Positions 7,679-14,445 of a stretch of DNA of 17,237 nt are shown here, piece after piece. Numbering within the stretch: position 1 is the stretch's first letter; each line of letters begins with the position of its first letter. The DNA lies in NCBI GenBank assembly GCA_946497585.1, contig CAMMLF010000020.1, positions 1-17,237 of the forward strand, given 5' to 3'. Position numbers and translations under genes: made by a program. The DNA comes from an uncultured Clostridium sp. GTDB taxonomy: Bacteria; Bacillota; Clostridia; TANB77; CAG-508. The notes below the pieces were generated by a model. It searched no databases, was not told where the DNA came from, and saw only the letters and a program-made list of their open reading frames with translations.

Positions 7679-8738
7679 AGTTGAAAAGCAGATAATAGAA
7701 AATGAAAAACAAGTGCTAAAAGAATTAAAGGATAATTACACAAAAGCACTAAAGGAAATAAAACAAAGAATAAAAGAACTACAAAGTAGTGAAATTACTC
7801 AATCTAAGATATATCAAATACAGTACCAGCAGAACTTAGAAAAACAACTAACAGCTTTAATTGATGTATTATCTAATGATAATATAAATAGCATAAATGA
7901 ATATCTAGCTAAAACATATAAAGATGGATTTATAGGAACGCAGTATCACATGCGAAGTGAGGGCGTTCCTTTTATTATGCCTTTAGACCAAGAATCTATA
8001 GTAAAGAGTATTCAAAAGAAAACAGAAGACTTAAATCTCTCACAGAGATTATATAAAAACGCTAATGAACTAAAAAAGACTATTAAAGCCGAAATATCAC
8101 GAGGATTAAGTCAAGCTTTTACATACTCAAAAATAGCAAGAAATATAAGTTTATGCAGTGAAGCTGATATGAATAAAGCTTATAGAATTGCTAGAACTGA
8201 AGGTGGAAGGGTACAAAGCGAGTCAAAATATGAAGCTATGAAAAGAGCAAAGAAAAATGGTGCTGATATTGTTAAGCAATGGGATTCCACTCTTGATAAT
8301 AGAACTAGAGAAACACATGCAAGATTAGATGGGCAAGTACAAGAATTAGATAAGCCCTTTAAGATAAGTGGAAAAGAAGCTATGTATCCACACGGTTTTG
8401 GAATCGCTGCAGAAGATATTAATTGCAGATGTGTAGTTTTAGAACGAGCCAGAAGTGCAGTAGAAAGTGAAGAGCAGTTTACTAAAATAGTGGATGGTAA
8501 CCTAGTTGAATTTGAAGACATAAAGAGTTATAATGATTTTAAGAAAAAATATTTTGATTTTTATGAAAACCAAGATGTCGCTTCACAAGAAAATAAAGGG
8601 GTAGAAAAATTGCAGGAAATAGGCTTTTTAGATGAAACAAAATTGAAAAAGTTAGGAAGTAAGATTATAACTAAAAAGGTAATAATAACCAAAGAAAGAA
8701 TAGAACACGTTCAAAAAAGGCATCCGCGGAGATTTTGA
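7659..8738 (+). CDS. MuF-domain minor head protein (toxin tail lost by frameshift)
   Basis: A 359-residue product as written. The N-terminal half is helical and highly charged. The MuF (SPP1 gp7-like) domain covers about residues 175-265, with ARTEGGRVQ, KQWDSTLDNRTRETHARLDGQ and the closing INCRC motif. MuF proteins bind the portal and are packaged inside the head, and many carry a C-terminal enzymatic effector. Here residues about 325-356 begin such a domain (ITKERIEHVQKRHP), but the frame then runs into RRF and TGA because of one extra base near C8727. The start at 7659 overlaps the portal by 20 nt, with only a weak G-rich site (7643-7651), implying coupling. A 447-residue protein would result if one base were skipped. 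Confidence 0.92.
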   Translation: MDRLQAEVEKQIIENEKQVLKELKDNYTKALKEIKQRIKELQSSEITQSKIYQIQYQQNLEKQLTALIDVLSNDNINSINEYLAKTYKDGFIGTQYHMRSEGVPFIMPLDQESIVKSIQKKTEDLNLSQRLYKNANELKKTIKAEISRGLSQAFTYSKIARNISLCSEADMNKAYRIARTEGGRVQSESKYEAMKRAKKNGADIVKQWDSTLDNRTRETHARLDGQVQELDKPFKISGKEAMYPHGFGIAAEDINCRCVVLERARSAVESEEQFTKIVDGNLVEFEDIKSYNDFKKKYFDFYENQDVASQENKGVEKLQEIGFLDETKLKKLGSKIITKKVIITKERIEHVQKRHPRRF

Positions 8739-9003
8739 AAAATATTCGCAATATTTAAATGAAATAATAAAAGACCCAGATTATATTTTGAAAGATAAGG
8801 AGCAACCAGATACAGTTCTAATGCTGAAAACGATATCCGAAGATAATAAGCACATACAAGTTGTAATTAAATTAGCAACTGAACTTGATGATAGTAAAAA
8901 AAGCAATTCTATTATAACTTTTTGGCATATGAGAGATGTAAATTATAGAAAGTTAATACAAAATGGGGAAATAATTTATATAAAACTGGACAAATATGAA
9001 TAA
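8728..9003 (+). pseudogene. C-terminal nuclease-toxin domain of the MuF protein (PBECR-like), out of frame
   Basis: The frame starting at GGA 8728 continues the MuF protein after RHP with GDFEKYSQYLNEIIKDPDYILKD, then strands such as VLMLKTI and HIQVVIKLA, and ends NSIITFWHM and IYIKLDKYE at TAA 9001-9003. This layout (an Arg-His-Pro segment, a predicted helix, PDYI, then beta-strands and a closing ITF motif) fits the phage Barnase-EndoU-ColicinE5/D-RelE-like (PBECR) nucleases attached to MuF proteins. Such domains are proposed to be RNases delivered with the virion. The first usable in-frame ATG (8788) has no ribosome site and would remove the catalytic front, so independent expression looks unlikely. 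The PBECR assignment is from motif memory and is moderately sure. Confidence 0.72.
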
Positions 9004-9015
9004 AAATGATATAAT
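8987..9015 (+). promoter_or_regulatory. Near-consensus sigma-A promoter with extended -10
   Basis: TGGACA (8987-8992, five of six matches to TTGACA) is separated by exactly 17 bp from TATAAT (9010-9015). The -10 is preceded by TGA at 9007-9009, making an extended -10. Initiation would be expected near 9021-9023. It lies across the end of the MuF toxin frame and points into the structured region beginning at 9034. It is the best match to a housekeeping promoter that I see in the window. Confidence 0.65.
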
Positions 9016-9021
9016 ATATAT

Positions 9022-9229
9022 ACAATATAAAAAGGATATATGTGGTGGTAAAATATTGTGCCGACCACACGCCGATGGCAAACAGGGCAAGAGCCTGAGA
9101 GATGTAAGTTTATGGCATGCTTACCATATATCCAGCACTATAGGGCAGTGAATGCACTGCCCTATATTAAATTATTAATAAAATTAAATAGTTATTAACT
9201 TTAGACGCGAAAATAAGCGTCTATTTTTT
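9022..9229 (+). ncRNA. Candidate structured non-coding RNA in the late operon, no family recognised
   Basis: The 352-nt gap between the MuF and scaffold genes is locally GC-richer than its surroundings and highly foldable. A closing helix pairs 9034-9042 with 9125-9133 (9 bp). Inside lie GTGGT (9045-9049)/ACCAC (9064-9068), GCC/GGC (9071-9073/9077-9079), CAGG/CCTG (9083-9086/9094-9097) and GTAAG/CTTAC (9104-9108/9120-9124). TGCC (9059-9062) could also pair with GGCA (9077-9080) as a pseudoknot. A separate 12-bp hairpin spans 9139-9166. A strong promoter lies upstream (8987-9015) and an intrinsic terminator at 9202-9229, predicting an RNA of about 208 nt. I could not match it to a riboswitch, ribozyme or tRNA. 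A 51-codon frame (8996-9151) crosses it without a good ribosome site. Confidence 0.55.
9202..9229 (+). terminator. Rho-independent terminator
   Basis: TAGACGC (9202-9208) pairs with GCGTCTA (9217-9223) around an 8-nt loop, followed by six T residues (9224-9229). This is a textbook intrinsic terminator inside the late transcription unit. It would end the RNA starting near 9022, and late transcripts from upstream would need to read through it to reach the capsid genes. Confidence 0.75.
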
Positions 9230-9347
9230 ATGGCTTTTTATCTGTAGCAGCCTTAAAAGAACAACAGTTTTTCTCGTCTTTAAAGGTTAGACGTAAAAGA
9301 AAGGTAACTTAAGCATGCCGGGCATGTAAAAAACGTATTAAGGAGGT
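9230..9347 (+). other. Leader of the scaffold gene with small hairpins
   Basis: No gene is visible here. CGTCT (9275-9279) can pair with AGACG (9289-9293); these five bases are also present in the two arms of the terminator just upstream, so cross-pairing is possible. CATGC/GCATG (9314-9318/9322-9326) forms a second short hairpin. The ribosome site AAGGAGG of the scaffold gene is at 9340-9346. Confidence 0.4.
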
Positions 9348-9355
9348 ATTAGATA

Positions 9356-9949
9356 ATGGAAGAATTACTAAAAAGCTTAGGCTATACAGATGAACAAATA
9401 CAAGCTGTTATAGCAAAAATGAAAGAAATGAAAGTTTATACATCAAAAGAGGAAAACATTGATTTAAGATATCAAAAACTACAAGATGACTTCAATGCTA
9501 AAGATGGAGAGCTTGGAAAAGCTAATGACTTAATTAAGAAATTACAAGATGGAAATAAAGATAATGAAGGTTTACAAACAAAAATTAAGGAATATGAAGC
9601 TGAAATCGCTAAAATGAAAGAAGAGCAAGAACAAGATAAAATAGACAATGCAATAAAAATAGCACTTCTTTCAAATAAAGCTAAAACTGATGATATTGAC
9701 TATTTAATGTTTAAAATAAAAAATGGCGAGAATAAGGTCGAATTAGACGATAAAGGAAGCTTAAAAAACTTTGATATTGAAGATATAAAGAAAACATATA
9801 AAAATAATTTTGAATCTAAATCAGGTGAATTTGTAGATGTAAAAAAATTAGGCTCAGAAAAAGGAAACTCAGGAAATGAGGGTAATGAAGAGCCAGCAAC
9901 ACTATTAGATGCATTAAAAGACAAATATGCACCTAAAGAAGATATGTAA
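9356..9949 (+). CDS. Phage scaffold protein (GP20 minor structural protein family)
   Basis: A 197-residue, highly charged, mostly helical protein matching the Bacillota phage GP20-type scaffolds. The N-terminus (EELLKSLGYTDEQIQAVIAKMKE) and a long coiled coil (about residues 40-100) precede a short globular part, and the Gly/Asn/Glu-rich stretch is followed by LLDALKDKYAPK, a typical capsid-binding tail. Scaffolds guide procapsid assembly and are then removed. AAGGAGG (9340-9346) lies 9 nt before the ATG. Position directly before the major capsid gene supports the call. Confidence 0.9.
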   Translation: MEELLKSLGYTDEQIQAVIAKMKEMKVYTSKEENIDLRYQKLQDDFNAKDGELGKANDLIKKLQDGNKDNEGLQTKIKEYEAEIAKMKEEQEQDKIDNAIKIALLSNKAKTDDIDYLMFKIKNGENKVELDDKGSLKNFDIEDIKKTYKNNFESKSGEFVDVKKLGSEKGNSGNEGNEEPATLLDALKDKYAPKEDM

Positions 9950-9970
9950 TATGAAGGGAGAAAAATTATT

Positions 9971-10999
9971 ATGTTAAAATTAACAGATTTGACAGTCGGA
10001 CAAGACGACAAAGTAGCAGAAAAGGTTGTAGATACCTTTATTAGAGAAAGTGAGATATTAGAATTATTACCATTCGATAATGCAGTATCACCAAGTGGAA
10101 AAGGAAGTACTTTGGTTTATGGATATGTACAAACAAAAGTGCCAAGCCAAGCAGCATTTAGAGCTATTGGTTCTGAATATACACCAAGCGAAGCAGCATT
10201 AAAAGAAATGGCCGTTAAGCTAAAAATATTTGGTGGTAGCTTTCAAATAGATAGAGTAATAAAATCTATTGAAGGTAAATTAGAAAATATGGATAGACAA
10301 TTATCTGAAAAGATAAGAGCAGCTGTAGGGTTATTCCATGATACTATGATAAACGGTGATAGTGCTACAAATAATCTAGCATTTGATGGATTAGATAAAT
10401 TCTTAGTAGGAACATCAACAGAATATAATACAAATGCTGCAATTGACTTATCTACAATGGAAAAATTAAAGGCAAATGCAGACATATTCTATGAAGAACT
10501 ATTAAAATTAATTAATTCAACAGGTGCACAAGCTTTACTATTAAACGAATCTATGAAAACAAAAATACAAACTGTAGCTAGAGTTTTAGGATATAAAACT
10601 GAAAGTGAAGAAGCATTTGGTAGAGTAGTAACAACTATTGGTGAAGGCAAAGTAAGATTAATTGATTTAAAAAATAAATATAAGGTAACAGCAGGAGAAG
10701 AAGAGGACGACGATGCAGAAGTAACAGTTACTGAAGAACCAATAATAGGTATTAAATCAAGAAGATTAGGAGAAACACAAACAGATACTACAGGATTAAC
10801 AGATATTTACGGAGTAAGATTCGATGTAGATAAGGGATTCTGTGGTGTAACAATTACAGGAAATAAAGCTATTGATACTTACTTACCAGATTTTACTACT
10901 CCTGGAGCTGTAAAAACAGGTGAAGTTGAAATGGTTGCAGCAGTAGCCTTAAAAGACACACATGCAGCAGGTGTATTAAGAAATATTAAAATTGTGTAA
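9971..10999 (+). CDS. Major capsid protein (HK97-type fold)
   Basis: A 342-residue major head protein that should form the icosahedral shell. Seen features are the N-terminal DLTVGQDDKVAEKVVDTFIRESEILELLPFDNAV arm, the KGSTLVYGYVQ strand, FGGSFQIDRVIKS, the long spine helix region around EKIRAAVGLFHDTMINGD, ALLLNESMKTKI, and a C-terminal IYGVRFDVDKGFCGVTI strand set. Residues about 236-248 form a very acidic insertion (EEEDDDAE), probably a surface loop. There is no obvious cleavable N-terminal delta domain; the separate scaffold gene upstream fits that. AAGGGAG (9954-9960) is the ribosome site. Confidence 0.92.
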   Translation: MLKLTDLTVGQDDKVAEKVVDTFIRESEILELLPFDNAVSPSGKGSTLVYGYVQTKVPSQAAFRAIGSEYTPSEAALKEMAVKLKIFGGSFQIDRVIKSIEGKLENMDRQLSEKIRAAVGLFHDTMINGDSATNNLAFDGLDKFLVGTSTEYNTNAAIDLSTMEKLKANADIFYEELLKLINSTGAQALLLNESMKTKIQTVARVLGYKTESEEAFGRVVTTIGEGKVRLIDLKNKYKVTAGEEEDDDAEVTVTEEPIIGIKSRRLGETQTDTTGLTDIYGVRFDVDKGFCGVTITGNKAIDTYLPDFTTPGAVKTGEVEMVAAVALKDTHAAGVLRNIKIV

Positions 11000-11014
11000 T
11001 AGGAGGAAGCCAAG

Positions 11015-11410
11015 ATGGACGAAAAAGAAAAATTAATAGCCGATGTTACAGCAAAAGCAACTAAAAAGGCTAAAGCTGATAAAATGAATGAAGCTCAAAC
11101 AAAATTATATGTAGATGAAGAAGTTAAAAAAGCGGTTGAAGAATATGAAAAGACTAATACTCAGACACAGATTCCAACAGCAAAGGTAAATGACACAGTA
11201 AAGGCTACAAATACTGAAAAGCAAGAAGATAAAGAAGTAGTAAACCAGAAGAGTAAAGAAGTAAAGTACATAGTACACACACCTGTAAAAAACTTTAATG
11301 GTGAAGTAGCAGGCGTACAATTTGCATATGGAAAAGCCGAAGTTAGACCAGGCTGGGTATTAGAGTGGTTCAAAGAAAAAGGATATAAAGTTGAAGAAGT
11401 TAGCAATTAA
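11015..11410 (+). CDS. Small head-region protein, YqbF-like C-terminal domain
   Basis: A 131-residue protein between the capsid and connector genes. Residues 1-85 are a Lys/Glu-rich helical, probably flexible segment. Residues about 87-131 form a compact domain (YIVHTPVKNFNGEVAGVQFAYG, then GWVLEWFKEKGYKVEE) that resembles the small domain of PBSX/skin-element YqbF-type proteins. Such proteins are thought to be head-associated, but the function is not established. AGGAGG at 11001-11006 supports the start. Confidence 0.75.
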   Translation: MDEKEKLIADVTAKATKKAKADKMNEAQTKLYVDEEVKKAVEEYEKTNTQTQIPTAKVNDTVKATNTEKQEDKEVVNQKSKEVKYIVHTPVKNFNGEVAGVQFAYGKAEVRPGWVLEWFKEKGYKVEEVSN

Positions 11411-11420
11411 AAGCTAACTT
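11397..11420 (+). other. Short perfect hairpin across a stop codon
   Basis: AAGTTAGC (11397-11404) pairs perfectly with GCTAACTT (11413-11420) around an 8-nt loop that contains the TAA of the upstream gene. No U-tract follows, so termination is unlikely. It may protect or separate mRNA segments between head and connector genes. Confidence 0.35.
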
Positions 11421-11444
11421 CTCATCAATAGAGAGGGAAAGCTT

Positions 11445-11978
11445 ATGATTGTTAGAATTGAAGACCTAAAAAAAGAAAAAGAATTTGCTGATATAGATGA
11501 CACTAAATTAAAAAGGAAACTAAAAGCAATAGAAAAGTCAATAAGAAGTTACACAAATAATAAATTTATAGACCCAAGAATAAGAGATTTGGGACGAATA
11601 AAAGATAATGCTATAACAACAAAATTAGCAGAGATTTTAAATACAGGAGACAATATAGAGCTTACTCACTGCTTAAATGATGGACCCTATACTATAAAAA
11701 GCATTGAATCTAATAAAATAACGATTGAAGAGGACACTAAATTACTTGATGACCCTAAAATTATTGTAACTAAGATTATATATCCAGAAGATGTACAAGA
11801 AGGTGTAATAAATCTATTAAAATGGGATTTAGGACTTAGAAATAAGGTGGGTATTAAATCTGAAACGATTAGTAGACATAGCATTACATATTCTGACATG
11901 GATAAAAACAATAGTCTTAAAGGCTATCCTGCATCTCTATTAGGCTTTTTAGACGACTATAGTAAAGCGAGGTTTTAG
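11445..11978 (+). CDS. Head-tail connector protein (YqbG/gp6-like adaptor)
   Basis: A 177-residue predicted head-completion adaptor that docks below the portal. The N-terminal helices (KLKRKLKAIEKSIRSYTNNKF), a central beta segment (DGPYTIKSI, NKITIEED) and the C-terminal helical PEDVQEGVINLLKWDLGLRNK followed by SETISRHSITYSD match the YqbG-like group of connectors. GAGAGGG (11431-11437) precedes the ATG. The order connector, closure, gp10-like and tail terminator is the standard siphophage neck cluster. Confidence 0.87.
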   Translation: MIVRIEDLKKEKEFADIDDTKLKRKLKAIEKSIRSYTNNKFIDPRIRDLGRIKDNAITTKLAEILNTGDNIELTHCLNDGPYTIKSIESNKITIEEDTKLLDDPKIIVTKIIYPEDVQEGVINLLKWDLGLRNKVGIKSETISRHSITYSDMDKNNSLKGYPASLLGFLDDYSKARF

Positions 11979-11979
11979 T

Positions 11980-12324
11980 ATGATAGGTGGAAATAAAGAG
12001 TTAATTATACAAGAACTTATAGAAACAAATACCTATGATAATAAAGGCAAAAAAATAGAGAAATATGAATCAATATTAAAGCCTATTACTGGTTGGCTAG
12101 ATTTAATGTCTGGAGATAGCAATTATGACTATAAAGCTAAAATAGAAGATTCAACGCATATATTTATTTGTGACTATGTAGATTTAAGCACGGTTGATAT
12201 TGAAAAGTCAAGAGCACTTATAGATAACAGAGTCTTTGATATTAAATATATAGATAATCCTATGGAGTTAAATCAACACTTAGAAATTTATCTTAAGCTG
12301 ATAGGAGGTCAAACTAATGGGTAA
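11980..12324 (+). CDS. Head closure protein (YqbH/SPP1 gp16-like)
   Basis: A 114-residue beta-rich protein of the head-closure/stopper type that seals the neck after packaging. The pattern of a short N-terminal strand, an internal ILKPITGWLDLMSGDSN region, then THIFICDYVDL, NRVFDIKYIDNPM and a final LEIYLKLI strand is typical of this family. The ATG begins one base after the previous TAG, with GCGAGG as a weak ribosome site. Its last 8 nt overlap the next gene. Confidence 0.85.
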   Translation: MIGGNKELIIQELIETNTYDNKGKKIEKYESILKPITGWLDLMSGDSNYDYKAKIEDSTHIFICDYVDLSTVDIEKSRALIDNRVFDIKYIDNPMELNQHLEIYLKLIGGQTNG

Positions 12325-12793
12325 ACCTAATGTAGATTTTAAAGATAATCGAATAAGTGTAAAAAAAAGCTTAGGTCAAAAAGCCTTGATATGGATAGAA
12401 GAAGTATTAGCTGAGCTAGAATCTCAAACTATAAGAAATACTAGAACAGATACAGGTAATACAAAAAGAAATTGGAAGCATTTTATTGATGAGAATATAT
12501 GCGAAGGGTATTTAGGAAATGTGTTAGAAAATGCACTTTGGGAAGAAAAAGGAACAGGAGAATATGCAATAGATGGCGATGGTAGAAAAGGTGCTTGGTA
12601 TGTGCCTGTAGAATGGGTTACAGGACACAATAAGCCAACTTATTATGGCAAAGTAACAATTGTATATAATAAAGAAGGCAAAGCTTTTTATAAAACAAAT
12701 GGTAAAAAGCCAACAAGAGCAATGACAAGAGCATTTGAAAGCAAAAAAAATTGGGCAAAAAAAAGAGCAGAAGAGATATTTGGAGATGAGTAG
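12317..12793 (+). CDS. HK97 gp10-like / YqbI-like tail completion protein
   Basis: A 158-residue neck or tail-completion protein. It has the family pattern of an N-terminal helix carrying the DTGNTKRNWKH motif, then VLENALWEEKGTGEYA and the glycine-containing GAWYVPVEWVTG, and ends with the PTRAMTRAFE helix. AGGAGG at 12303-12308 is within the upstream gene and 8 nt from the ATG, so translation of the two is coupled. Confidence 0.87.
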   Translation: MGKPNVDFKDNRISVKKSLGQKALIWIEEVLAELESQTIRNTRTDTGNTKRNWKHFIDENICEGYLGNVLENALWEEKGTGEYAIDGDGRKGAWYVPVEWVTGHNKPTYYGKVTIVYNKEGKAFYKTNGKKPTRAMTRAFESKKNWAKKRAEEIFGDE

Positions 12794-13156
12794 ATGAAGA
12801 CACTTAAAATATTAGGCGATGAGCTTAGAAATATAGGTATTAATGCAGAATATGAAAGCTGGACAGGCAAAATTCCTAATCAGTATTGGGTTTACACATA
12901 CATAGAGTCAGATAATTCACACGAAACTGGTTGCAAAGAAGGAGTAATAATATTAGATGGCTTTTCAAGAAATGGTATATCAGTATTAGAAGATGAAAAA
13001 GATAAAATAATAGAGCATTTTATGGATTATAGAAAAACAGTCGATAACACGACTGTTTATTTAGGTTCTGCAACAGGACAAGAAATAGATAACACTAAAG
13101 ATAGTGAGCTTAAAAGAATAGAAATTAACATCGATTTTAAAGAATGGAGGTATTAA
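12794..13156 (+). CDS. Tail terminator / YqbJ-like minor tail protein
   Basis: A 120-residue protein whose ATG immediately follows the preceding TAG. It shows the alternating helix-strand pattern of tail terminators, with IPNQYWVYTYIES, GVIILDGFSRNG and a terminal RIEINIDFKEWRY strand. It should cap the tail tube and join it to the neck. A GGAGATGAG stretch (12781-12789) probably serves as ribosome site. Assignment rests on pattern and on its position before the major tail gene. Confidence 0.8.
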   Translation: MKTLKILGDELRNIGINAEYESWTGKIPNQYWVYTYIESDNSHETGCKEGVIILDGFSRNGISVLEDEKDKIIEHFMDYRKTVDNTTVYLGSATGQEIDNTKDSELKRIEINIDFKEWRY

Positions 13157-13161
13157 ATATT

Positions 13162-13839
13162 ATGAGTAAATTAAAAACTCACGGAATTACCGAAGGAACA
13201 CCTAAAGAAATTCTATTAGGTGCAGGAGCATATTATAAAAATTTAAAATATGGAGAAGGAACAGGTTGGAATGGAACAATACTTGGAGCAACCCAAGGTG
13301 GAGGAAAAGTCTCAATTACACCAGAATATCTAACAATTGAGGCAGATGGTGCAACAGTAAAGGTAAAAGGACTTGAAAAGAAGGTTGGAGAAACAGCCTC
13401 TATGGAAATAAACCTTTTAGAAATAAAAGAATCACATTTAGTAGAAGTTTTACACATGGAAGAGGATAAAACAAAAACAGTCGAAGGATACAAAATCTAT
13501 AAATCAAAAAGAGATATAGGAGACGATGACTATTTTGAAAATATAGCATTTGTAGGAACTCTAACATCTGGTGAACAAGTAATTATTATATTCGAAAACG
13601 GAATAATTGAAGGTGCTTTAGAATTAGAGCCAAAAAACAAAGAAGTAAGCGTATTTACGGCAACAGTAGAATGTACAGCAAGCTTTGAGCAAGCTGATTT
13701 AGAGCATTTACCTTATTACATATATTATCCTCAAACACAAGTAACAGAAGCAAATAGTGAAGATTTACAAAAATCACAATTAAATAGCTTAACTGAGAAT
13801 AATGAGGATAATAATGAGGAGGGCAATATAGATGAGTAG
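13162..13839 (+). CDS. Major tail tube protein
   Basis: A 225-residue predicted tail tube subunit. It starts with THGITEGTPKEILLGAGAYYKNL, a common opening of Clostridia siphophage tail tube proteins. Beta-rich segments follow (GGGKVSITPEYLTIEADGAT, VKGLEKKVGETASMEINLLEI, EQVIIIFENGIIEGALEL, SVFTATVECTA). Residues about 195-225 form an Asn/Glu/Asp-rich tail unlikely to be folded. The ATG at 13162 is chosen because GGAGG (13146-13150) lies 11 nt upstream and the previous gene ends at 13156. The stop overlaps the chaperone gene by 8 nt. Confidence 0.9.
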   Translation: MSKLKTHGITEGTPKEILLGAGAYYKNLKYGEGTGWNGTILGATQGGGKVSITPEYLTIEADGATVKVKGLEKKVGETASMEINLLEIKESHLVEVLHMEEDKTKTVEGYKIYKSKRDIGDDDYFENIAFVGTLTSGEQVIIIFENGIIEGALELEPKNKEVSVFTATVECTASFEQADLEHLPYYIYYPQTQVTEANSEDLQKSQLNSLTENNEDNNEEGNIDE

Positions 13840-14395
13840 TACAACAGAAATCTCCGATTTATTAAAAAGGGATGGTGTAATAACCGAAGAACAAGAAGGG
13901 ACAAGTTTGGTTAGGCCATACACAATGCGTAAACTTTCATCAAAAGATATAAGCCCAATGCTTAAAGTTTTAAGAAAACTAAACTTTAAGAAAATAAAAG
14001 AGTCTTTGTCTGATGTAGACTTTGGCGAATTATTGAAAGCTTCCAAAGAAACGAGTGAAACTACAGAAGAAGGCAGTGAAAAATTAATAGCAATTAATCA
14101 AAATACAGATATTGAAAATAGTGAAGAAAACGCAAATAATAATTCAGAAATAGATAAAAAAATATCTTTAATGAATGCGGGAAAAGAACTTGTCTTTGAA
14201 ATATTACCAATTGTTTTAGAGGCAATAGATGAAGCTTTACCAGAAATTAATAAATTATTAGCAAGTGTAATTAATTGGAACGTAGAAGACATAGAAAATA
14301 TGGACTTGGATTTATATTTTACACTTATTTTTGACTTTATTCATAAAGAGGAATTTGCGGATTTTATGAAGGTTGCATCAAGATTCATAAAATAG
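13832..14395 (+). CDS. Tail assembly chaperone, upstream frame (gpG-like)
   Basis: A 187-residue protein in the gpG position between tail tube and tape measure. The N-terminal VRPYTMRKLSSKDISPMLKVLRKL and the C-terminal INWNVEDIENMDLDLYFTLIFDFIHKEEFADFMKVASRFIK resemble tail assembly chaperones of Bacillota phages, which bind the tape measure protein and recruit tail tube subunits. A Glu/Asn/Ser-rich linker (about residues 70-107) separates the halves. GAGGAGGG (13816-13823) supports the start. The stop TAG 14393 follows AAA, where a -1 slip on AAAA would enter the downstream chaperone frame. Confidence 0.85.
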   Translation: MSSTTEISDLLKRDGVITEEQEGTSLVRPYTMRKLSSKDISPMLKVLRKLNFKKIKESLSDVDFGELLKASKETSETTEEGSEKLIAINQNTDIENSEENANNNSEIDKKISLMNAGKELVFEILPIVLEAIDEALPEINKLLASVINWNVEDIENMDLDLYFTLIFDFIHKEEFADFMKVASRFIK

Positions 14396-14445
14396 GAGAA
14401 TTAGAATTTTTAGACCTGATAATGAGAAGATACTCATCAGGTCTA
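14389..14445 (+). promoter_or_regulatory. Possible -1 frameshift site and hairpin joining the two chaperone frames
   Basis: The upstream frame ends ATA AAA TAG (14387-14395). A tRNA-Lys on AAA can re-pair one base back because base 14389 is also A. The -1 frame is open from 14347 and reads GELEFLDLI straight into the downstream protein. A 10-bp perfect stem (14411-14420 with 14436-14445) lies 16 nt after the stop and is followed by a T-run at 14447-14453. It could stimulate slippage, act as a partial terminator, or both. There is no classic X XXY YYZ heptamer. Confidence 0.5.

Noticed and set aside
1633..8729. CGG read as Trp or Gln (known reassignments) as the cause of the two anomalies
   Set aside because: Changing the amino acid does not repair either gene; a +1 shift is needed at both places.
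9045..9133. Known riboswitch, hammerhead or hairpin ribozyme, or tRNA in the 9022-9229 region
   Set aside because: Short similarities (CTGAGA, GGGCAA, GTGGT) occur, but none of the full conserved cores of these families could be found by eye.
8996..9151. A 51-codon + strand frame overlapping the MuF tail end and the candidate RNA
   Set aside because: No good ribosome site, no recognised domain, and nested base-paired arms plus promoter and terminator explain the region better. Not fully excluded, because it overlaps ATGAATAA as the terminase pair does.
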